Source of the DNA: Raffaelea ambrosiae | Lineage: Eukaryota > Ascomycota > Sordariomycetes > Ophiostomatales > Ophiostomataceae | NCBI GenBank assembly: GCA_002778195.1 | Contig: PCDI01000013.1 | Coordinates: 639,021-703,020, forward strand | Reading direction: 5' to 3' | DNA length: 64,000 nucleotides | In this document: positions 56,402-64,000 of the stretch, in pieces | Layout: each line of letters opens with the position of its first letter | Numbering within the stretch: the stretch's first letter is position 1 | Notes under the pieces: generated by a model | What the model was told of the DNA's origin: nothing | The model's database searches: none | The model's input: only the letters and a program-made list of their open reading frames with translations | Made by a program: the position numbers and the translations under genes

Positions 56402-58179
56402 ATGGGAAACCAGAGCTCCAAAGAAGGCGGCGGCGGCGGCGGCGGCGGTTCGTCGTCGTCGTCCAAGAACCTGGCTTCCGACAACCTCCAGTCCTATCCC
56501 TCCTTCAGCCGCTCCGACACCAAGGAGTCCACCCGGTCCTTCCGGTCTCTGCGCTCCAAGATCAAGAACGACAGCCCACGCAACTCGACCATCCTGTCCA
56601 ACGGAGACGCCACCACCGATCGGTCGGACTCCAGCTCCGTTAAATCCGGCCGTGGCAACCGCTCCTCTATGCCCCCAACGTCAAGGCCGAAGCTGGGACG
56701 CAATGACTCAGCCACGTCGCCTGTGTCGGTCTCCTCCATCGACACTGCTCTGTCGCCGACCTCCGACGCGGACCAGCCACCACCGTCGCCCATCCAGTCT
56801 GCCTCCATGCGCTCTGGCAAGCACGACGTGAGCGCCGCCCAGGCGAGCGGTGAGGTCGACCACGTTTCCGAACAACCGCCGTCGGCCAGCGCCCCGGATC
56901 CGAACGCGCAGGCAATACAACCCGGCCAGTCTATTCTCGTGCGCCGTGACAGCACGGCTAGTTCCATGACGGCCGTTGCATCGACCATGGGACCTGCCAG
57001 CCCTGGGACGGAGGACGCGGGGGTCGCCATGAGCGATATCAAGGACATCGACGTAGACGACTTCATCAAGCGCCTCCTGGATGCCGCCTATACGGGCAAG
57101 GTGACCAAGAGCGTGTGTCTAAAGAACGCCGAGATTGTGGCTATCTGCCACCGCGTGCGTGAGGTCTTCTTGTCCCAGCCTACCCTGCTCGAACTCGACG
57201 CCCCCGTCAAGATTGTCGGCGACGTCCACGGCCAGTACACCGACCTGATCCGCATGTTTGAGATGTGCGGCTTCCCTCCGTCGGCCAACTTCCTGTTCCT
57301 CGGCGACTACGTCGACCGGGGCAAACAGTCGCTCGAGACCATCCTGCTGCTGCTCTGCTACAAGCTCAAGTTCCCGGAGAATTTCTTCTTGTTGCGTGGG
57401 AACCACGAGTGTGCCAACGTCACCCGCGTCTACGGGTTCTACGACGAGTGCAAGCGCCGCTGCAACGTCAAGATCTGGAAGACCTTTATCGACACCTTCA
57501 ACACCTTGCCCGTGTCCGCTATTGTCGCCGGCAAGATCTTTTGTGTTCACGGTGGCCTGTCACCCGCCCTCGACCACATGGACGACATCCGCAACATTGC
57601 CCGCCCAACCGATGTGCCTGACTACGGCCTGCTGAACGACCTGTTGTGGTCTGATCCAGCCGATATGGAACAAGACTGGGACTCGAACGAGCGTGGTGTC
57701 AGCTACTGCTTCAACAAGAAGGTCATCACCGAGTTCCTGGTCAAGCACGATTTTGACCTCGTCTGCCGCGCACACATGGTCGTCGAAGACGGCTACGAGT
57801 TCTTTAGCGACCGGGTCCTGGTCACTGTCTTTAGTGCCCCCAATGTAAGCTTTCCTCTATCGGCGTCCTCTGCTAATTCAATGCATGTTATCACTCTCTT
57901 CGACACCGAGCACAGCTAACACAGCGTAGTACTGCGGCGAGTTCGACAACTGGGGTGCTGTCATGTCCGTTTCCAACGAGCTACTCTGCAGTTTTGAGCT
58001 GCTCAAGCCGCTCGACTCGAACGGCCTCAAGAACCACATCAAGAAGCAGCGGAACAACAGGAAGAATTTCATCAACAGTCCTGTAAGTCTTTTACTTCTT
58101 CTTTTTCTATCGAATTCGTTCTGGACAGCTCCACTAACGGCTTTCCCAGCCTGCCAATGTCTACCCCCAGAGTGTATAA
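56402..58179 (+). CDS. PPZ1: PPZ-type serine/threonine protein phosphatase
   Basis: Three exons, 56402-57844, 57930-58082 and 58150-58179, 541 residues. Intron 1 splits the catalytic motif SAPN|YCGEFDNWGA, which confirms the junction. MGNQSS at the N-terminus is an N-myristoylation signal, followed by a Gly/Ser run and a 220-residue Ser-rich tail with RSFRSLRSKIK, as in PPZ proteins. The PP1-like domain starts at about residue 222 (DVDDFIKRLLDAAYTGKVTK). The metal and phosphate motifs GDVHGQ, GDYVDRG, RGNHE, the His in FCVHGGLSP and the RAHMVVEDGYEFF segment are complete. PPZ enzymes control K+/Na+ homeostasis, cell-wall integrity and cell-cycle entry and are inhibited by Hal3-type subunits. 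The last exon codes only nine residues (PANVYPQSV). PP1 itself lacks such an N-terminus, which excludes it. Confidence 0.94.
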
Positions 58180-60901
58180 TTGCTTCCCCTTGAAGGCGAG
58201 ACAACACAAGGCAGAGTTCGCGACTACATCTACAACGGTCACAAAAAAAAGTAAACCTCGTTTACGCCGGAGAAGATTGACAACATAGAAAATCAGAGGC
58301 GCATCCACTTTGGAACACAAGTGAACAACATCTTCTGAAAAACGGAGACATTACTATGCAGCTACCAAACCCACGACACCAGGGACCACCAGGAACAGGC
58401 ACGCTCTCGAACAACAAGAGGATGTCGAATTTTTGTCGGAATAAGGAGAAAGAAAGTCCACTCAATGCCGCCATCGCTGCCTCCATGTATCCGTTTGACT
58501 TGCAGCGATGCCTGTCCGGAGACTTGCAAGTGGGAATTCTACGAGTTCGAACACTCTCAATTTTTTTGGAGGTGATGTAACAGTCACCAGACAAAATGCC
58601 ACAGGAAAAAAAAACGGAAGAATAAAGAGAGAGAAGAAAAAAGAAAAAAAAACTCAGGATCGAAGAGACCCAAACCTCAGGACCTTCCCGCGTTGCAAGA
58701 TCAGCAGGTTTCTGGTCATTTGAACTCTCTGGACCGTGCTGTTGACTCGGGGACAAACGGGTGGTGTGAGATTGTTGTCAGCTTTTGCTGTCGACCCGAC
58801 GGAAACGAGAATACAGCCTTGGCTTCCAAGGGGGACAAGAAACCAATATGGCTTCACCCACCCCGGACCCGAAAAGCAACCGGAGCTTCCGAAACACGCT
58901 GTCTATGCAAGACGAAAAACTGTTTTCGTTTTTTTTTCTGAGATCTATCGGAAAGAAGAGGAGGAAAAGACAACTGCAGAGTTTAATGGTGATACCTCGG
59001 GGGTTATAACTCGGGGGGTTCATACGTCTCTCTCTCATGATCACATGTGAGAGGCGATAGGGAAGAACACGCGCAGAGCAAAACAAACTTTCCGATGACT
59101 TACCCATTTCTTGACCAACCAAGAAACGGGGGGGAAAACACGACTTGCATATTGGGGGGTTTATTGCTCTTATTTCTGTTTTTTGTTTGTTTTTCCGCCA
59201 TATTCCTTTCTTGTTCTCTTGTAGGAGTAGTGTATCTTTCTGGTTCTTTCTGTTCTTTCTTCTGATTTTCCGGTTGCATTTTACAGTGTTACGCGAATAG
59301 GGTGTGTCTTGCCTTAGGTGTGCTTTCACTCTTTTGATTTTGGGTTTGTCTTTTTCTTTCTCTGCTCCACGGGAAGTTTCCATTGCGAGAGTGTATCATG
59401 GGAAGAACGACGGCAGAAGAGCTGGCTCCAAAAAAGAAGGAGGAAAAAAGACAAAACGAACGAAAACGAACAAACGACAAAAACATTTGGAGGGAGCCTT
59501 GTTTTCTTTTACTGTGCGTTCGTTCTTCTTCTCTGGTGCTCGGTCGGTCAAACATGCGTATTGCAAGGTTCTTTCTAGGGTGTGCTTTTTTTGTCTGGTT
59601 TGTCTGTCTGCTTGATCACGGTTCAACTGTTACTTATTTACTTATATTATATACAGAGGGGGTGGGGAGAAACCAATCTCATGGGAGAGGAAAAGGGAGT
59701 GGAAATTCCAGGAAGATATCATGGCCGCTAGGCTGGTGGCGTCTTAAGAGAATTTTTTTTTTTTTTGTGTTCTGTTTTTAAAAAGAATTTCGCTTTGCTT
59801 TCTGTCTTGTCTCTTTTGTGTTTTTTTTTCTTTGCTTCCTTTACCCACAACTAATATCTCCCTGTTCTCCCTCCCCCCTGTTTCTCTAGACTAATAATCA
59901 CGACGGCTACGTGTTCTGCACAGTTCTTCATGGGCGCGCTCTGGTTCTACATGCATGACAATACAATACATACTGCCAAGAGGGAGACCACATGTGATAT
60001 GTTGTATTTATATTCTCGGGCCAAAAGTAAGCAGAAAGTGGCAGTGGTAAATCGTAATATTATGCCAACAAATGCTCAACAGAACAAGTTGCAAACAAGT
60101 TGAAGACAAATGGAAAATAAACAATATTGAATAAATAATAGTAGGAAAACAATATAATAAGAGAAGATGATGTCGACCAGATCCAGAATTGCTTTTAATC
60201 CCCATGTTTAGTCAGACTTTGTGCTGGCCTCTTGTTAGGGCCTCATCCACCTCGACAATTATGGATCGAGCAACAGGAGACGGCCATCTGCCAATACAGC
60301 TGGGTACGTTTCGTGTGCGCAAACCTTTCTTTTTTTTCGCTCCCACACACTGGTTTTCTTTTCTTTGTCACGAAACAAAATATAAGCAAATCCGAAAAAA
60401 AAAGGATGCACGAGACATGTCAGCAGCTATTTTCACTCCCTTCCCAAGAACAAGATTCCCTCCAAAAAAAAATCAAATAAAAGACCACCTCTTGTTCGCC
60501 TATGCCGATAAAATAACCAATAACTAATAAAGAAAGGATGACAACGTTGAAGAGAAAAGCGAGGGAAATGATAAAAGAGAGTAAAGCAAATTCTGCCTCC
60601 ACAATAAAAGGGTATCTTGCTTGCGCTTAAAGTAACGAACAGACTAGAGCTTGAAATATATGGTGTTTGTGAGCGTGTGGTTGCGTGGGGTTGTGTGTCC
60701 AGTTGTAAGTTATGTATAGTAAAATATGAAAACCGTGAAGTAGGAGGGTGTAGAGCAGAGTGTGTGGGGGGGGGGGGGTGAAGTATGCATGTGTGGACTG
60801 CATATATCGTGATCATACGTTTGCGTGTGAGCGTCGGGGATGGGCGCGTGAGTGTCGGCAAACATGTCTAGTCAACAGAAATGGTGGCATTCGCCACGTC
60901 C
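58180..60901. other. Convergent intergenic region
   Basis: Shared 3' region of the PPZ gene (+) and the gene at 60902-63549 (-). AT-rich with many T runs (59,750-59,765, 59,822-59,830), and a 13-G run at 60,766-60,778. ORFs to about 200 codons are Lys/Arg- or Phe-rich with no domain. At 2.7 kb it is long for a tail-to-tail spacer in this window. Confidence 0.6.
60766..60778. repeat. G13 homopolymer
   Basis: An unbroken G run 124 bp beyond the stop of the minus-strand gene. Confidence 0.9.
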
Positions 60902-63549
60902 TTAGACTGAAATGTGAACATTCTTCCGGGTATCGGCCTCCTCGAGTGGGAATGAGAAGACCATACGGAAGAGATCACGCAAGAAGGCATACTGGTTGGA
61001 TCGCAACATCATCCAGCCAACGCTCTTGGCCGCATCTGTGGCTGCTACCCGCCGGCCTCGCGTTGGTAAGCTGTTGGCTGACCGGAAGGATTGGTCTGAT
61101 AGCACCAGCTTCTTGTAGCTCTGCAGCAGTGCAGCGTGTGATGGTAGACTGCCAAATGACCCCGTGGGCAGGCTCTTGATAAACGCCTGCAGAGTCTTGG
61201 TACCTCCCGATCCGTCGGCCGCGGCCTGGTCTCGGTTGAAGCCAATGTTCATCGCCGCTTTGAGGATCAGCATTTTGATCCGCGTAATGTTGATGTCTTC
61301 TGCTGAGGTGGCTGTCGTCGCTGTACTGCTCGTCTTGTTGCTGCCCTGTGAGTAACCCGACAAGTTGGATGCGCTGCTCGGCCACCGTGGGCCGCTACCG
61401 ACGCTGGTCCGACTGCCGTCTCCGTTTGTCCCCAGCACCATGATGTTGGGCATCTGCGGGCTGGAGCTCTCGGGCGAAATGGGCGTGTCTTCAAACTCGG
61501 TCACCGGCGTTTCGGGCACAGTTGGTTGTGGCGGCGGCTGGGGACGCGTCTTCCGCGAAGACATGGATGAGACCACGGAGCCTGACCGCTCCTGAATGCT
61601 GCTACCCGTGAAGCTGTCTCGTTTGGACATTGATACCCGGCTGCCGGTGCCGGACTGCACACTGGCTGTGTCCGAGTTCTGCAAGGGCAGCTGGAAACTA
61701 ATTTGGCTGGGCCGAGGCGTTCCGCGGTCTGGCCGGATTTGCGTCCAGCCTTCACGGAAAATATCGCACAACTCCCAGCATGCCTGGACGGCAGAGCCCA
61801 GCAGCTCCTCGTCTGGCGCCCTGTTGTCCCGTGAGTTCTGCCGCAGGCTGAACAGCATCTCGGCAAGCGACCAGCACGCCCGCAGGAGAGAGTCGGTCTC
61901 CTCCGCCATCTCGCTGCGCTGTTTCATCAGGCGGTGACAGAGCGTGATGTAAAAGTCTAGAGTTCGCTCCTGGAAGGGCTCCGGCAGGATGCGCGAATCC
62001 TGGGCGCTGTAGAGGCTGCACGTATGGTTAGCAAACGGGTCCCCGCATTCAGACATGATGTGTGTGTTGTCCGGGAGGGATCTCTGCTTACTGGTTGTTC
62101 AGCTCGAAGCTGACACGCAGAATGGAATCGTCGACCTCGTCTTTTCTTTGACGGATGTCGAAGAGGGACTGGCAAAAGTCGCGGCACAGATCAAGATTGA
62201 TGCGCACACCATAGTTCTCGTGGGCTTCGTCGCGGCTGTGGTAGAGCTTCTGGCACAGCTTCCAGCAGCATTTCCAAGCCTTCTCGTTGGCGTCGGGTGT
62301 TCCGGAGCTGTTGAACATCCTTTCTCGGTGGATGGAACTGAGATTGGCCAGCGTGTTGCACAGTGTCCAGCACTCTTCAAGAGCAGTGCGGAGTGCATCG
62401 TTCTCGTCTGCTTCGACCATGTGCGGGCTTCCAAAGCCGTCCGCCTCGTGTTCCCCTTCCGTCTCCCGAATCTCTGGAATATATGTTTAGTTCACGCACT
62501 GCATAAGCAAGTGCCCCCCCCCCCATCTAACTCTGCGACGCAGGGGTGGGGGAAGAAGGAAGAAAAGAAAATGCTTACTCTCTAAGCCACCAACGCTTGC
62601 CGCTCGTGCTCTGGAGTCGCTGAGGATATCATCTAAGCTCTGTGCCTGTGGCGTTGCATCATCAATGCTGAATCGGACAGGCTTCACGTCTGTTGAAATA
62701 GGAGGCGGCGCTGAGACTTGGTACGCCGTTGAGAACTAGCCGGAGTCATAATTAGCTGAGTTCGGCTGCACGTCGCCGAAAGTGGAACTGAAATCGAAAT
62801 TCAAGCTTACGCTGTCAGTTGTGTCGCTCGCCGACGGGCTACCGAGATCACTCTCCCTGCTTAATTGACCTGGCGCAGGAGTCCCACCAACGCTCCCGCC
62901 GTTTGTTACCTGGTAGGATGAGAGTCAGTTCTGGCCTCGGTATTCGATGATCATGTTGTTATGCAAGGGGGGACGCATATGGAGTCCGTCCTGCCTGGAC
63001 ACATACCCATGACTGGAAACTCTCAGGCGCATGGATCACCGACACCGCTTCTTCATTCGAGTTCTGGCGAAAGTGACTTGGTAGGTTTGTTCTGAGCATC
63101 TTGAGCTGTGGCGGGTGGCTCCCCTGATCCTCGCCACCATCAGCAGGATCATCGTCCTCAATCTCAGTTGTTTCAGTGCCATTGGAGGTCACCGGGGAAG
63201 GCCCGACAATGTCGCTTGTGGGACTCATGACCTGTGCTGGCAGAGCGCGAAGGCGAGAGTGTGGTCGGGGGGGCAGTAATTCGGAGTGAGAAATCGAAGC
63301 GCCAGACGACCTATACACTTGATTAGCAGAGGAAGAGATGAGCTGAAGAGGAGGCGTTAAGGAAACGTTTGGAGATGGAGAAGGAAAGGCTGGAGGATAT
63401 GTAAGCTTAAAAAAAGAGACAGCGCACAGTGTAACGAACTTGGAGTTCAGGACAGCCGGTGAGTCTGGCGAAGAGACTGCAATGTCTGTCTGAGGCGAGA
63501 AAGCCGTGATACTGCCCGTAGAGGACCGCAATGGGGCCTCGAGAGCCAT
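60902..63549 (-). CDS. Conserved fungal protein of unknown function (possibly the DUF7624 family)
   Basis: Six exons, complement(60902-62015, 62092-62473, 62579-62735, 62811-62909, 63007-63310, 63440-63549), 721 residues; all junctions are GT-AG and keep frame. Residues 1-255 are Ser/Pro-rich with an acidic patch (TTEIEDDDPADGGEDQ) and the motifs FSTAYQVSAPPP and KPVRFSIDDATPQ. A helical, Cys/Trp-rich domain covers about 275-480: ALRTALEECWTLCNTLANLS, AWKCCWKLCQKLYHSRDEA, LCRDFCQSLFDIRQRKDEVD, then LDFYITLCHRLMKQRSEMAE and LLRACWSLAEMLFSLRQNSR. A Ser-rich linker follows, then a conserved C-terminal helical region (IKMLILKAAMNIGFNR to FLRDLFRMVFSFPLEEA). I recall similar architecture in fungal proteins labelled DUF7624, but from memory only. 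Intron 1 is uncertain because retaining it also keeps the frame open. Confidence 0.78.
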
Positions 63550-64000
63550 GGCTACTTTTTATACCGTAAGGTGTAAAGTGAGTTGAGGTGTGTCGTGTTT
63601 GTGGGGGCTCGGTACGGAAGCGGACGGCGAGCGGCGAGCAACAAGAGTTGTATGACTGTTGGCCAGGCTTCGCGAGCAAGATCGGCTGGTCTTGCACAGC
63701 CCGGTCTGGCCCTGCAGGGCGTTGCAAAGAGCTGCGACCCAAAAGTCGACCTTCCCTTCCACTTGGTTCACCCGTCGGGGGAGGGGCCGCAAAACCGGCC
63801 ACAGAAAGTTGGCAGGCTTTGCAGAGAGGTGCGTCCGGGGAGGGGACGGAGGTGGGCAGGCGGCAGGCGATGCAGTCGCGTCTTGTTGGGTCGAGTCAAT
63901 GCGCGATCCAGTGGTCCACGCCCGGGGAAGGGGGGGGGAGGGATGTTGCAACGACGATGACGAGCAGCAAGCAGCAAAGTAGCAAGCAAGCAGTAACTAA
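63550..64000. other. Promoter side of the last gene
   Basis: 451 bp up to the window end. Mixed sequence with a G-run near 63,931-63,939; no start of another gene is visible. Confidence 0.6.

Overview
This is a window of nuclear DNA from a filamentous ascomycete. The evidence is short GT-AG introns of about 65-130 bp with CTRAY-type branch points just before the acceptor, GC-rich coding sequence beside pyrimidine-rich leaders, and a gene set (Sfp1-type zinc-finger factor, Meu6-type PH protein, large hybrid histidine kinase, SUR7/PalI protein, GH79 glycosidase, PPZ phosphatase) typical of Sordariomycetes. I cannot fix the order or genus. Ophiostomatales would fit, but that is a guess. I see no plasmid, prophage, CRISPR, operon or intact transposon.

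Layout. At 1-3459 (+) lies an Sfp1-like C2H2 factor whose 5' end is outside the window. A 12.5-kb stretch with no intact gene follows, holding one strongly decayed coding remnant (5745-6970, -), several dinucleotide microsatellites and many copies of a short TACTATGTA-like motif. At 16022-18005 (+) is a Meu6/PH_6-type protein with very Ala/Glu-rich tails. At 19821-24802 (-) is a hybrid histidine kinase preceded by a 7-kb purine/pyrimidine-skewed intergenic region. At 31942-32967 (+) is a four-TM MARVEL-like protein, tail-to-tail with a secreted GH79 glycosidase (33473-35297, -). Then come succinate-semialdehyde dehydrogenase (37330-39075, +), a Gly/Arg-rich protein with a probable mitochondrial presequence (39620-41044, +), the mitochondrial ribosome recycling factor (41479-42609, -), an intron-containing tRNA-Val(UAC) (42987-43073, +), a WDR6/Trm734 WD40 protein (43240-47262, -), a SUR7-family membrane protein (48090-49187, -), a 7-kb C/T-rich gap, a PPZ-type phosphatase (56402-58179, +), and a six-exon gene for an uncharacterised fungal protein (60902-63549, -).

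How the genes relate. Each gene appears to have its own promoter. Loose themes are growth and stress signalling (Sfp1, histidine kinase, PPZ), cortex and membrane organisation (MARVEL, SUR7, Meu6-type PH), and a run at 37-47 kb of mitochondrial or translation-linked genes (SSADH, a putative mitochondrial protein, RRF, tRNA-Val, Trm734). Exon structures were set by hand from reading frame, splice sites and family conservation; no transcript data were available.

For the hunt, the best leads are the decayed gene at 5745-6970, the dispersed intergenic motif family, possible functional intron retention in the histidine kinase and in the last gene, and the repeated basic cassettes in the Meu6-like protein. 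I found no clear new multi-gene system.
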